Shown here piece after piece: positions 15,941 through 24,652 of a stretch of 42,503 nucleotides of DNA. The translations under genes were made by a program, and so were the position numbers. The stretch's first letter is position 1, and each line of letters begins with the position of its first letter. The DNA is from Olsenella_L sp051876355 (lineage in GTDB: Bacteria; Actinomycetota; Coriobacteriia; Coriobacteriales; Atopobiaceae). The notes beneath the pieces are model-generated. The model was not told the origin of the DNA. It searched no databases and was given only the letters and a program-made list of their open reading frames with translations. The stretch is taken from the NCBI GenBank assembly GCA_051876355.1, contig JBJEHU010000027.1, positions 1 to 42,503 of the forward strand. Reading direction: 5' to 3'.

Positions 15941-17113
15941 TCAGAGCATCTCGACAAAGGCAGCAATGCGCGTCGCGATCTGTCCGGAGTCGCCCTGGGA
16001 ATAGTCGGTCTCGAGCTTCATGTAGGGAACCCCGATCTCGGCGCAGGTGCGCTCCATCAGGTTCGCCTCGACATTGAAGGTGTGGCAGCCGGTGAGGATG
16101 TTGTCGATCACGCCGGCCACGTGGTAGCGCCTGCACATCTCCTTGACCTCTTCGAAGCGACCGGCGTTGTTTGCCATGACCGAGCAGTTGATCTTGAGGT
16201 AGCGGTCAGAGATGGCACGCAGGATATCCGGTGCCTCCGGATCGATCATCATGCTCTGGGTACGTTCGCCCGAGCAGTCATCGAGACAGACGATCGAGCC
16301 GCCCGAGGCCTCGACGACCTCGCCGACCTTCTTCGTGAGGCCGCCGGAGGGGCAGCCTGTGAAGAGGATGCGCTTGGCTGAAGGATCGACCGGCCGCTCC
16401 CCTGCCTCATAGGCAGCCCGTCTCTCAGAGACGAACTCCTCGATCCTGTCCGCGAAGTCCTGCTTCTCGAAGAAGAAGGTGCCAGAGAGCATCATGCTCA
16501 TGATCTCGGACCCCTTCGCCCTTGCAGGCTCGCTCTCCTGGAGATGGGCAAGGTCCAGTTGCGCCTGGCGCAGGCGGTTGAACTTGCGCACGGATTGCCG
16601 GAGCTTCTCGTCCGTGATCTCGACGCCGTAGTGCTCCTCGAGGAAATTCTTGAAGCGTCGGCATTCCGTATACCACATGTCGAACTCGTACGCACGGTCA
16701 TGGCCATTGGGAAGGCGCAGGACGTAGACCTGCTTCCTGTCTCTCAGGAGCTCGAACATCTTCTTCTTGCCATCGCAGGTGGTTTCCCCGACGATCAGGT
16801 CGCTGAAGTACGTGAACGGGCACTTGTCCGTCAGCGCGAATCCGAACGTCGACTTGATAAGCGGGCAGAGCGAACGTGGAAGGACGGACTCTGCGGCAGG
16901 CACCGTCTCGTCGCTCGTGCCGCAGAGCCCCACTGCAGCAAATCCTGCTGCATCGAGGATCTCGAGCGGCGCATAGGAACAGAGGTATCCGGCAAGCTTT
17001 CCGCCCTGCTGCTTGTACTCCTTGACTCTCAGAAAGCTGGCCTTCCTGGCCTCGCTGTAATCCTCGAACGTGCGCGGCAGCTCCTGCGGCGCGCTCATGA
17101 CCTCTTCTGCCAT
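15941..17113 (-). CDS. HgdB/double-cubane-cluster-type reductase (copy 1)
   Basis: A 390-residue protein of the 2-hydroxyacyl-CoA dehydratase D-component family. It is a single-gene form, as in double-cubane-cluster proteins, rather than an alpha/beta dehydratase. Conserved Cys blocks: SLCPLIKSTFGF, DKCPFTYFSD, GETTCDGKKKM, FTGCPSGG, CLDDCSGERT and DNILTGCHTFNVE, ending with TDYSQGDSGQIATRI. Double-cubane proteins, when energised by a YjiL-like ATPase, reduce small molecules; physiological substrates are unknown. The activator gene is convergent, 120 bp away. There is no CoA-transferase nearby, which argues against a fermentation dehydratase. A CGCGATAA element lies about 50 bp upstream. Confidence 0.88.
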   Translation of the reverse strand: MAEEVMSAPQELPRTFEDYSEARKASFLRVKEYKQQGGKLAGYLCSYAPLEILDAAGFAAVGLCGTSDETVPAAESVLPRSLCPLIKSTFGFALTDKCPFTYFSDLIVGETTCDGKKKMFELLRDRKQVYVLRLPNGHDRAYEFDMWYTECRRFKNFLEEHYGVEITDEKLRQSVRKFNRLRQAQLDLAHLQESEPARAKGSEIMSMMLSGTFFFEKQDFADRIEEFVSERRAAYEAGERPVDPSAKRILFTGCPSGGLTKKVGEVVEASGGSIVCLDDCSGERTQSMMIDPEAPDILRAISDRYLKINCSVMANNAGRFEEVKEMCRRYHVAGVIDNILTGCHTFNVEANLMERTCAEIGVPYMKLETDYSQGDSGQIATRIAAFVEML

Positions 17114-17163
17114 ATGCTCGATGCCCCTCTCCCTGCATTTTCTTCATTGCTCTTGCTATTATA

Positions 17164-17175
17164 TTATCGCGTTTA
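17164..17175. promoter_or_regulatory. CGCGATAA regulatory element, copy 6
   Basis: Plus strand TTATCGCGTTTA, in the 220-bp gap between the HgdB-like gene (minus) and the radical SAM gene (plus). On the minus strand it runs directly into TATAAT, a perfect -10 for the HgdB-like gene. Confidence 0.65.
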
Positions 17176-17333
17176 CTTTATGTTGCTGCGAGACATCCTC
17201 TATCGGGCAGCGGTGCATCCAAAGTGCCAGGCAGGCCCTCAAAGAGGTCTGCCGAGGCAGAGGCAGGGCCTGCACTATACCAGGGATGGCGCAGCCGCAC
17301 AGAGGACATGGGCTCTGCATCGAGGAGGTCACC

Positions 17334-18200
17334 ATGGATTACGAAGGCCAAATCTGCCGCACGCCGCACGAAAGGGCTTCCTACATGCTGCCAATCAGCG
17401 TGGGATGCCCCTACAACCGCTGCAAGTTCTGCAGCCTCTTCAAGCATCTGCACTACCGGGAGCTTCCCCTCGAGGACATCGAGCGCGAGGTGCACCGTGT
17501 AGCCGCCTTGGGCCGCGAGCCCCGCCATGTGATGCTCGGTGACGGCAACGCCTTCGGCGTGCCGACGGAGCGCCTGCTCGAAGTCCTCGATCTTGTGGAC
17601 CGGAGCTTCTCCGACGTCTGCGATGCGAGCGCCGATGCCACGATCTCAAGCATCGCCCAGAAGAGCGACGAAGAGCTCCGCCAGCTCAGAGACGCCGGTC
17701 TCACTACGCTCTACATCGGCATCGAGTCCGGACTCGACGACGTCCTTGCCTTCATGCGCAAGGAGCACAGAAACGACGAGGCACGCCGCCAGATTGCACG
17801 CATCCATGCTGCCGGCATGGAGTATGGCGCCCATATCATGTGCGGCGTTGCCGGACAAGGGCGAGGCATCGAGAATGCCCGAGCTACTGCAGCGCTTCTG
17901 AACGAGACGAGGCCGTTCTATATCTGCAACTTCACGATGGTCGCCGTGGGTACGACAGAGCTTGGACAGGATGTCAGGGATGGGCACTTTATTCCTGCGT
18001 CCGACATCGAGACGCTCGAGGAAGAACAGGAGCTCGTGCGCCGCCTCGCTATCCCTGTCGACTTCGATGGATTCACGGATGCGGTAGGCCTGCGCGTTAT
18101 GGGCCATCTGCCAGATGACAGGGAAAAGATCCTGGAAGAGATCGAGCGCAGGCTGCATGAAGTCGAGGACAGCAGCAAGAAGCAGGCAAAGATCGCCTAG
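17334..18200 (+). CDS. Radical SAM protein, function unknown
   Basis: A 288-residue radical SAM enzyme with the [4Fe-4S] motif CPYNRCKFC at about residues 25-33 (CxxxCxxC) within the first quarter. It is followed by the LGDGNAFGVP strand, DASADATISS, LTTLYIGIESG (the SAM-contacting IGIESG) and MEYGAHIMCGVAG. It matches an uncharacterised Elp3/HemN-like radical SAM subgroup; no second cluster motif is obvious. GAGGAGG lies 5 nt before the ATG. It shares a divergent promoter gap, including a CGCGATAA element, with an HgdB-like reductase, so it may mature or support that enzyme. That link is inferred from position only. Confidence 0.88.
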   Translation: MDYEGQICRTPHERASYMLPISVGCPYNRCKFCSLFKHLHYRELPLEDIEREVHRVAALGREPRHVMLGDGNAFGVPTERLLEVLDLVDRSFSDVCDASADATISSIAQKSDEELRQLRDAGLTTLYIGIESGLDDVLAFMRKEHRNDEARRQIARIHAAGMEYGAHIMCGVAGQGRGIENARATAALLNETRPFYICNFTMVAVGTTELGQDVRDGHFIPASDIETLEEEQELVRRLAIPVDFDGFTDAVGLRVMGHLPDDREKILEEIERRLHEVEDSSKKQAKIA

Positions 18201-18289
18201 AGCTGCTCTGCAGTCTTTGAGAGACTGGCCGGAGACCTCTTTGCCCTTAAGAGGCATTCCACAATCAAACCAGCCAATCCATATGAGAC

Positions 18290-18329
18290 GAGGCGCTGCT
18301 GCATTGACTGGATGCAGCAGCGCCTCTTT
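18290..18329 (+). terminator. Terminator of the radical SAM gene
   Basis: A 15-bp stem (GAGGCGCTGCTGCAT and its complement, 7-nt loop) followed by TTTGCTTG on the plus strand, 90 bp past the radical SAM stop. Confidence 0.7.
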
Positions 18330-18418
18330 GCTTGCGGAGCATCATCTCAGATGCGCCACAGGATGCGGACAGGCCCAGGGAATGGGAAAGGGGGTCTGAG
18401 TGGCCGATCCGCATGGAA

Positions 18419-18452
18419 TGGCTGTCTGTACCGGGAAGGAGCAGAGACAGCC
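18419..18452 (-). terminator. Hairpin downstream of grdD
   Basis: An 8-bp stem GGCTGTCT/AGACAGCC lies 10-45 nt past the grdD stop on the minus strand. No T-run follows. It may protect or end the long grd transcript. Confidence 0.4.
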
Positions 18453-18462
18453 GCCTGGAGAT

Positions 18463-19614
18463 CTAACCTATATAACCAGCTCCCTTCAGAAGCTCGCGGG
18501 CCTTGGCCTCGTTCTCTTCGCCCATCATCACGACAGGACCGGTGCAGCCCATGCCGCTTTCAGCGTAGATGCCGGCCTTCCAGAGCACCTTGACCGCATC
18601 ATCGAGATCCATAACATCTACGCCCAGAATGGAGGCACCGCAGGGCTCCTTGGCAGGCGCCTTGACCTCCTCTTCCTGAGCAGCCGGCTTCGACGCCGTC
18701 CGGTGCTTCTCGAGGATGTCCTGAAGGCCTGCCTTGTCTGCAGCCGCAAACTCGGCCTCGACCTTATCGAAGACCTTCTCGCGTACGAGCTGTGCCGCGA
18801 AGACGAGCGCATTTGCGAGAACCGGAGCACCCGATGCGCGCGAGACGATCAGCACGAGCTTGTCATAGCCACGCCCGATGCCAGGGCCATAGCCAAAGCC
18901 TGTCGACTCGAACGAGCCACCGGTCGTGAAGGCAGAGACCATCTTGTTAATCACATTGCCGGTCAAAGAGTCCGTGACCATGATGTCAGGGGTGCCGCGC
19001 AGCACATCGTTGCCACGCATGACCGCTCCGCCATCTGCACGCGAGGACGTGGCAAACGTCAGCGGATAGCCGCCTTCATTGAGCTCCTTGAGTGCCATCT
19101 CGGTCTGCCTTGCGCCATCGACATTCAGGATACCGAGCGTCGGATTGGCGTTGCCCATGGCCTTCGCGACAGCGATTCCGGAGATTGCATTCAAGATCAT
19201 GCCTTCGACACGGTCCGTGCTCGAGGTGCCCGTCGTATCGGCCACGAGCATCTCCTTGCCGAAAGCAGGCGTCACGATGCGGCCGACCGTGCTGACGCCG
19301 ATCGGGAACGGATAGTGCATCGTCACCGCGCCATCCACCGTGCCATCGGCGAGGAGCTCGTCCATCTTTGCATGGCCCTCTTCGTCGTCGGATACATGAA
19401 TCGTCGTTACGCCTTCAGCTTCAAGCGTGCCGATATAGTACACATCGACACCCTGCTTTGCTGCTGCAAGAGCGGCAGCCATAGCATTGGACTCGCCGTG
19501 CTCGGAACCCATGCCGGTAAGCGCAATCTTGGGGCGCTTTCCATACTGTCCGCTTTCGAGGCCTTCTGCCATCTCCATGAAGGTCTCGGCGACAGTCCTT
19601 TCAAGCTTGCTCAT
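18463..19614 (-). CDS. grdD: Glycine/sarcosine/betaine reductase component C, alpha subunit (GrdD)
   Basis: A 383-residue GrdD. Component C (GrdC+GrdD) takes the Se-carboxymethyl group bound to GrdA, forms an acetyl-thioester and releases acetyl phosphate. The sequence matches the PlsX-like GrdD family: KIALTGMGSEHGESNAM near residue 30, FGYGPGIGRGYDKLVLIVSRASG in the middle, and C357 in GMGCTGPVVMM, which fits the acetyl-accepting cysteine known near 359. The start at 19614 (MSKLERTVAETF) is chosen because GGGAGG is upstream; the frame opens further upstream inside grdC. It is the last gene of the operon, 16 bp after grdC. Confidence 0.94.
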   Translation of the reverse strand: MSKLERTVAETFMEMAEGLESGQYGKRPKIALTGMGSEHGESNAMAAALAAAKQGVDVYYIGTLEAEGVTTIHVSDDEEGHAKMDELLADGTVDGAVTMHYPFPIGVSTVGRIVTPAFGKEMLVADTTGTSSTDRVEGMILNAISGIAVAKAMGNANPTLGILNVDGARQTEMALKELNEGGYPLTFATSSRADGGAVMRGNDVLRGTPDIMVTDSLTGNVINKMVSAFTTGGSFESTGFGYGPGIGRGYDKLVLIVSRASGAPVLANALVFAAQLVREKVFDKVEAEFAAADKAGLQDILEKHRTASKPAAQEEEVKAPAKEPCGASILGVDVMDLDDAVKVLWKAGIYAESGMGCTGPVVMMGEENEAKARELLKGAGYIG

Positions 19615-19630
19615 CAGCTGCGCCTCCCGC

Positions 19631-21178
19631 CTAGTCCTCGTCGGCCTTGGCCATGAGTGCCTGGGCAAAGTCCTTCATGGCTTCGGCAACGAGCTTGCGG
19701 ACCTCATCCTCGCTCACGCCCTGCTGCTCTGTGCCCTTGCCGTCATTCGCACAGATCATGTAGGAGACGCCGTCGAAGAGGTTCGTGAGCCTGCCAAGGA
19801 AGAGCGAACCCTTGCCGATCAGCATGAGGCGGTTCCACTTTCCGGCAAGGATGCTGTCGCGGGCAACGCCGATGGCCGGCACGCCGGAAGGAATATGGCC
19901 CTGCGTCGGTGCCCAGCCGATGAAGCCGTGGTCCTTCGCAAATCCCGGAATGTCCTTGCGCTCGAGCTGTCCCTTCTTGACGCCGAGGGCAGCAATCATC
20001 TTGTAGTTGGCAAGAGGCACATCTCCTGCTCCGCCCGGCTTCGTGATGTCGGGGTTCTGGAGCTCGGGAGCATACTTGTCGACGTCGGTGACAGAAAGTC
20101 CTGCTGCCTCGAGCGGGCTGTAGACGAGCACCTGCATAACGTTCTGGGGAGCAGAGCCCGTGCCGACAGTATGGCGGCCGATGTGCTCGAGATCGATATA
20201 GGGATTCACGCCGTCATCCGGCACGACGACGACCGCAAAGCCGCCGAGCATGTCCTCGAGGATAGGCACATCCTTCTCGACGTGGTTCTTGCCGTTCATG
20301 CCGAGCTTGGCCGTGCAGCCGCCTGCAGAGACCATGACGCACTTGTAGGTGCCGGCAGCGACAAGAGAAGCCGCCTCGATCATGGCATGGGTCGGTCCTG
20401 CGCAGAAGCCACGGGCATCGGAGCCCGTTGCATTCTCGAAGCCGCAGATCTCTGCTGCAGCCTTCGCGAAGTTGCCGCCGCCGCGCTGGTTCTCGTCGCC
20501 GCAGGCCTCCTCGCAGCAGTCGATCACGTAATCAACATCGCCCTTCTCGATGCCTGCAGCCTTCACGGCATGGAGCATCGCAAGGACATCGGACGCCTTG
20601 GCAGCAAGGTTCTCGCACATATAGTCGGCAGAGAGGTTGTCGTCGATCTCATGGGCGCGCTTGCAGCAGCCGACGAGCTTGTCGTCGAGATAGAGTCCCA
20701 GGGCGCCCTCATTGTCGACGAGCTCCTGGACCTTCTCGAGGTCGCAGCCATCCTTCACGCGTGCCATGACACCATCGTCGATGATCTTGTTCTGTGCAAG
20801 CTCTTCCTTGTGGGCAGAGACGAAGTCCTTGTCGAGCTCGATGAGGTCGAAGACATCGACTGCCTGCATGAGGAGATAGAACTCTGCCTCAGGCATCATC
20901 TGGCCGTACTTGCCATAGCGGTCCGTGACGTCGCACTTCTTGTCATAGTACGGGAACGGCACGCCCTCGAGCTCTTCAGGATCCTTGTTGCCGATATAGA
21001 TCTGGTTCGGCCAGTAGCTCAGGCAATCCTCGAAGCTGCGGATGTGGCTCGGCAGCTTCTTAAGGTAGTCTCCATCAGGGTTGACGATCTTCTCCTGCGT
21101 CCACGTGGTGCCGTTGTGCGACACCATGTCAGGCGTATGGGCCAGGATATAGCTGGCTCCCTTGATAACGCTCCTCAT
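19631..21178 (-). CDS. grdC: Glycine/sarcosine/betaine reductase component C, beta subunit (GrdC)
   Basis: A 515-residue FabH/thiolase-fold subunit that works with GrdD to make acetyl phosphate. Hallmarks: VIKGASYILAHTPDMVSHNG at the N-terminus, DYVIDCCEEACGDENQRGGG with a Cys-rich stretch, and FCAGPTHAMIEAASLVAAG. Length equals known GrdC. The ATG at 21178 has GGAGGAA about 5 nt upstream; an in-frame ATG at 21220 is less likely. It follows grdA after a 167-bp gap that holds a terminator-like hairpin, so grdCD may be expressed below grdA. Confidence 0.95.
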   Translation of the reverse strand: MRSVIKGASYILAHTPDMVSHNGTTWTQEKIVNPDGDYLKKLPSHIRSFEDCLSYWPNQIYIGNKDPEELEGVPFPYYDKKCDVTDRYGKYGQMMPEAEFYLLMQAVDVFDLIELDKDFVSAHKEELAQNKIIDDGVMARVKDGCDLEKVQELVDNEGALGLYLDDKLVGCCKRAHEIDDNLSADYMCENLAAKASDVLAMLHAVKAAGIEKGDVDYVIDCCEEACGDENQRGGGNFAKAAAEICGFENATGSDARGFCAGPTHAMIEAASLVAAGTYKCVMVSAGGCTAKLGMNGKNHVEKDVPILEDMLGGFAVVVVPDDGVNPYIDLEHIGRHTVGTGSAPQNVMQVLVYSPLEAAGLSVTDVDKYAPELQNPDITKPGGAGDVPLANYKMIAALGVKKGQLERKDIPGFAKDHGFIGWAPTQGHIPSGVPAIGVARDSILAGKWNRLMLIGKGSLFLGRLTNLFDGVSYMICANDGKGTEQQGVSEDEVRKLVAEAMKDFAQALMAKADED

Positions 21179-21275
21179 TGCTTCCTCCGCTCCAGGCAGC
21201 AGGAGCTGCCATCCGGACAACGCTCATACCGATACGTTCAATGCGCATTGGCGCATGCAATTTCATTGAAAAGAA

Positions 21276-21301
21276 GGGGCGGCGACACCTGCCGCCGCCC
21301 C
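21276..21301 (-). terminator. Terminator/attenuator between grdA and grdC
   Basis: Minus strand: GGGGCGGCG, 8-nt loop, CGCCGCCCC, then TTCTTTTC. This intrinsic-type signal lies 45 nt past grdA. It would let grdA, the selenoprotein turned over with every cycle, be made in excess over component C. Confidence 0.65.
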
Positions 21302-21345
21302 TATGGCCTCGATATGTGAGACTTCTCCGTCTTCCTGCGAAGATC

Positions 21346-21825
21346 CTACTCGATCGGATACTTGCAGTACTCATCACGGATTTCGGTCATCTCGCTGACG
21401 ATATCGTCAACATCGAGAACCATCTCCATCATGGAAACCTGTTCGTCGTAAACGGCAGGGTCGAACCATGCCTTGACCTTGGGCTCCACGACGTGATAGC
21501 AGGCGAGTCCCAACTGGACCCCCGTCAATGGACCTGCGAACGTCGGGTCACCATTCTCGACCGTCTCAGCAGCCAGTCCAGCAGCTTCGCCGTCAGCAGC
21601 GCCGACGAGAACGACGACGTTCTCGGGGCCGAACTGTTCGGCAAACTCCTTGACACGGCGCTGGTTCTCAAGATCCATTGCGCCAGCGGACGTTCAAACA
21701 AAGCACTCCGTCGAGGAGAACACAACCTCGCCGCCAGCACTCTCGGCGCATGCAGAAATCGCATCTCCTGGAACGCCGTCGCGGTCACCGATTACGATGA
21801 CCTTCTTGCCATCAAGCTTTCCCAT
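21346..21825 (-). CDS. grdA: Selenoprotein A of glycine/betaine reductase (GrdA, Sec44)
   Basis: A 159-residue GrdA, shared by the glycine, sarcosine and betaine reductases. Its selenocysteine accepts the carboxymethyl group from component B and passes it to GrdCD. Translation from ATG 21825 (MGKLDGKKVIVIGDRDGVPG, AGAGGAGG upstream) reaches TGA at 21696-21694, codon 44, in CFVUTSAGAMDLENQ, the invariant GrdA site. A hairpin (CGCTGG/CCAGCG, 5 nt past the UGA) is a good SECIS candidate. The Cys two residues before Sec (C42) forms the selenosulfide reduced by thioredoxin. Without Sec decoding only the last 110 residues would be called. Confidence 0.97.
21659..21688 (-). promoter_or_regulatory. 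Putative SECIS element of grdA
   Basis: Directly after the UGA (21696-21694) a 6-bp stem CGCTGG/CCAGCG encloses an 18-nt region with an inner CAA/TTG pairing and a 6-nt apical loop TGGATC. Position and size fit a bacterial SECIS read by SelB. Confidence 0.6.
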
Positions 21826-21905
21826 TGTCTTCCCTCCTCTCGCATTAAATCGTCCAGACAGTGACTATAGAGAGCAGCTCCTTGCGGAGCGGACTCACAG
21901 AGTGG

Positions 21906-22226
21906 CTAGGCAAGCGCCTTCTCGATCATGGCCTTGACGGACTCGGGCGTCGCGTCGTCCTTGACGACCTCGTCCACAACCTGGCCGTTCTCGTAGATGC
22001 GGATGACCGGCAAGCCCAGGATCTTCTGGGCAATGGCAAGACGGCGTGCCTTCGTCGTGTTGAGCGCGCAGAACTTCATCTTGTCGCCGTACTGCTTCGC
22101 ATATTCCTCTACGTGCGGCTTGAGCGCTGCACACGGAACGCAGCCGTCGCCGTAGAAGTCGACGAGTACCTTGCCGTCAGCCTTCAGGACCTCGTCCTCG
22201 AACGTGTGCTTGTCAAGTTCAAGCAT
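21906..22226 (-). CDS. trxA: Thioredoxin of the grd operon (GCVPC active site)
   Basis: A 106-residue thioredoxin with active site GCVPC at 28-32 in place of the common WCGPC. This variant is known from the thioredoxins of Eubacterium acidaminophilum that serve glycine reductase. The expected cis-Pro is in GLPVIRIY. It reduces the mixed selenosulfide on GrdA after each turnover and is itself reduced by TrxB. Its place between trxB and grdA is the standard grd operon order. The Shine-Dalgarno GGAAAGGAG is upstream. Confidence 0.94.
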   Translation of the reverse strand: MLELDKHTFEDEVLKADGKVLVDFYGDGCVPCAALKPHVEEYAKQYGDKMKFCALNTTKARRLAIAQKILGLPVIRIYENGQVVDEVVKDDATPESVKAMIEKALA

Positions 22227-22273
22227 GCCAAACTCCTTTCCCCGGCGAGTATGCTCTCGCCAGCTGAGTGAAA

Positions 22274-23218
22274 CTACTGCTGGTCCTGCAGATACTTGTA
22301 TGCCTGCATTGCGGCGATGGCGCCGTCTGCAGCTGCAGTGATGACCTGGCGCAGGCTCTTCTTGCGAAGGTCGCCTGCCGCAAAGACGCCCGGAATGTTC
22401 GTATGCATATCGTCGTCAGTGAGGATGTAGCCGCGGTCGTCCATATCGACCTGGCCGGCAAACAGGGACGTTGCCGGAATCATGCCGATGAAGCCGAAGA
22501 GGCCGAACATGCCATCGTCCTCGTCTGCCTTGATCGTCGTGAGCTCGCCGGTCTTCGTATTCTTGACCGTTATCTCCTGGAGGACGCCGTCTCCATCGAC
22601 TTTCGTGACGACGGAGTTCCACAGGAAGTGGAGCTTCGGGTTCTTGAAGGCCTTGTCCTGGATGGACTGCGCAGCACGGAGCTGGTCACGACGATGGATG
22701 ATCGTCACCTTGCGGGCAAAGCCGGTGAGATACATTGCCTCTTCGACAGCAGCGTCGCCGCCGCCGACAACATAGACCTCGAGATCGCGGAAGAAGTCGG
22801 CATCGCACGTCGCGCAGAACGAGATGCCACGGCCCACGAACTTCTCCTCGTTCTCGCAGCCGATCGAGCGATGGGAGGCACCGGTTGCAAGAATGACCGT
22901 CTTTCCGAAGTACTCGCCTTCGGCGCATACGATCTTCTTCGGATCAGCATCGAGCTCGACCTCCTTTACCGTATCGGAGACGCGCTCGCAGCCGAACTTC
23001 GCTGCCTGCTTTGTCATCCTTGCAATGAGGCTCGGGCCGCTCTCGCCTTCGAGCTCCTCGCCAGGATAGTTCTCGATCGAGTTCGTGATTGCGATCTGTC
23101 CGCCATCCTGCGCCTTCTCGATGATGAGGCAGGAGTTGCGGTTGCGGCCTGCATAGAGGCCTGCGCTCAGGCCGGCAGGACCGGCACCGATGATTACGAC
23201 GTCGTAAACCTTCTCCAT
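22274..23218 (-). CDS. trxB: Thioredoxin reductase of the grd operon
   Basis: A 314-residue FAD/NAD(P)H thioredoxin reductase. FAD motif IIGAGPAGLSAGLYAGR at 8-24; redox pair CATC (SFCATCDADFF) at about 133-136; second nucleotide site VVGGGDAAVEEAM; C-terminal GVFAAGDLR. It feeds electrons to the adjacent TrxA. The start at 23218 (MEKVYDVVIIG) is chosen by homology and a GGAGGA about 11 nt upstream; the frame runs 66 bp further up without a ribosome site. The atypical stretch DDGMFGLFGFIGMIPATS, with its acidic insertion, is like TrxB proteins from grd loci. Confidence 0.95.
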   Translation of the reverse strand: MEKVYDVVIIGAGPAGLSAGLYAGRNRNSCLIIEKAQDGGQIAITNSIENYPGEELEGESGPSLIARMTKQAAKFGCERVSDTVKEVELDADPKKIVCAEGEYFGKTVILATGASHRSIGCENEEKFVGRGISFCATCDADFFRDLEVYVVGGGDAAVEEAMYLTGFARKVTIIHRRDQLRAAQSIQDKAFKNPKLHFLWNSVVTKVDGDGVLQEITVKNTKTGELTTIKADEDDGMFGLFGFIGMIPATSLFAGQVDMDDRGYILTDDDMHTNIPGVFAAGDLRKKSLRQVITAAADGAIAAMQAYKYLQDQQ

Positions 23219-23244
23219 TACTGCAATTCCTCCAAACCAGGGGG

Positions 23245-23276
23245 GCTGGTGCCCTGGATCCGGCCAAGGCACCAGC
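23245..23276 (-). repeat. Intercistronic hairpin between B-beta gene and trxB
   Basis: A 9-bp stem GCTGGTGCC/GGCACCAGC in the 77-bp gap after the selenoprotein B stop. No T-run; likely an mRNA processing or stabilising structure inside the operon. Confidence 0.45.
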
Positions 23277-23295
23277 TGAGCCAAACTTCAGGCCG

Positions 23296-24624
23296 CTAGA
23301 TCTTCACCTTGAACACGGTCTGCTCGGTGATAGGTGTGGCAAGCGCATCGAGAGCGACACCGCACCTGTGATAGCGGAGCTTCCACTGCTCTTCCTTGGG
23401 CGTATTCGGGTCGCCCAGAGGATACGGAATGGAGATCGTCGGGACGATGCGGTTCGCGCCCACCGTCGTGGAGACAGGGACGAGATTGCACATGTGGACG
23501 ACCGGGAAACCAGCACGTTCGAAAACCTTGACCATCGTTGCACCGCAACGAGTGCAGGTGCCTCAAGTGCTGGTCAAGACAATAGCGTCGACGCCGTCCT
23601 CCCGAAGGTACGGAATCATCTCGCCTGCCATGCGGGCAGCTTCGGACTCCGTCGTGCCGGTACCGACTGTGGAGTAGAACCAGTCGTGCAGACGGCCGAT
23701 CTTGCCTTCCTTCTCATAGGCGCGCATAGCGTCGACAGGCACGACACGGTCGGGATCGTCATCTGCAGCAGCAGGATCGTAGCCAGCGTGGATCGTCTTG
23801 AAGCCGTTGGCTGCACGGTTCGGCAGCTTGTCGAGGCCCTTGATGCTGTAGCGGCCCCAGCGGGTAGCAGACGCGGACTGGATGTGGTCCGGGTTGTCGA
23901 CCGGCACGATGCCGCCGGATGTGACGAGCGCGATGCAGGCCTTGGAGAGATCCGGCACAGGATCTGCAATGGGCACAACATCCTTCTTCGGGATGATGAG
24001 CTCGGTCTGGTAGGGCTCGCCCTTGATCTTCTTGATCAGCATGTCGACGCCACGGTAGGCCGCAGTGTTCTCTGGCTTGTCCTCGAGGAAGATCTCGTGG
24101 CGGATGCCACGGGCAAAGTAGCCTTCTGCATCGGCGCCCATGAGCTGCTCGCCTGCAAGAATCTTGTTGGCAAGGGCAGTCAGAGTCTTCACGTCGGCGC
24201 GCATCTTGGCAGCGGCGTTGTGGCCCTTCAGGATATAGCAGTCCTGCTTGAACATCTCGACGCCCGGGTTCTCGACATTCATCGAGGTGACGCATGGCAC
24301 GCCGAACTTCTCATGCACTGCCTTGCAGATGTTGCCGCAGGCAACGCCGTAGCGGCCAGCCTGGAAGGCAGGACCGGCAATCAGCATATCGAAGTCGAGA
24401 CCATCGAGGAAGCCCAGAAGACGCTTGAGTGCTTCGTCGGTATTCGAGCCCATGAAGTTGTCGCCGCAGATCAGCGTGTGCGTGACCTCTGCGTCGTTCA
24501 GCTTCGCATTGATGGCCATCGCGGGGCCTACCTGGCCTTCGCGGATCTCAGGCTCGGCGTCAGCCTTGTCCTCGCCGCCGATGCCGCCGAAGAACTGGTT
24601 GACGTAGCAGATAACCTTCTTCAT
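23296..24624 (-). CDS. grdH: Component B beta subunit, selenoprotein, betaine type likely (GrdH/GrdB, Sec354)
   Basis: A 442-residue substrate-specific selenoprotein B. It binds the amine substrate, and its Sec attacks the alpha carbon, releasing the amine and passing the acetyl skeleton to GrdA. Frame from ATG 24624 (MKKVICYVNQFFGGIGGEDKAD) reaches TGA at 23565-23563 and continues in frame as UGTCTRCGATM, the invariant GrdB/F/H motif, to TAG at 23296. Read naively it splits into 353- and 79-residue frames. The shared component B fold cannot tell substrate by eye; the BCCT transporter and the partner without a cleavage site favour betaine. It starts 29 bp after the alpha subunit gene. Confidence 0.9.
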
Positions 24625-24652
24625 CTTGTACCTCCTTTGCTTGTTCGTGTTC

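Noticed and set aside
17070..17333. N-terminal extension of the radical SAM frame
   Set aside because: The open frame continues upstream across the HgdB-like promoter, but the ATG at 17334 has a perfect GAGGAGG and the extension lacks protein character.
21241..21260. Second hairpin (TGCGC-ATTG-GCGCA) upstream of grdC
   Set aside because: Only 5 bp, with a stronger terminator next to it; not distinguishable from chance.
19487..21319. Long plus-strand open frame opposite grdC/grdD
   Set aside because: Antisense shadow of well-supported grd genes; Leu/Val/Asp-rich composition with no family motif and no ribosome site.
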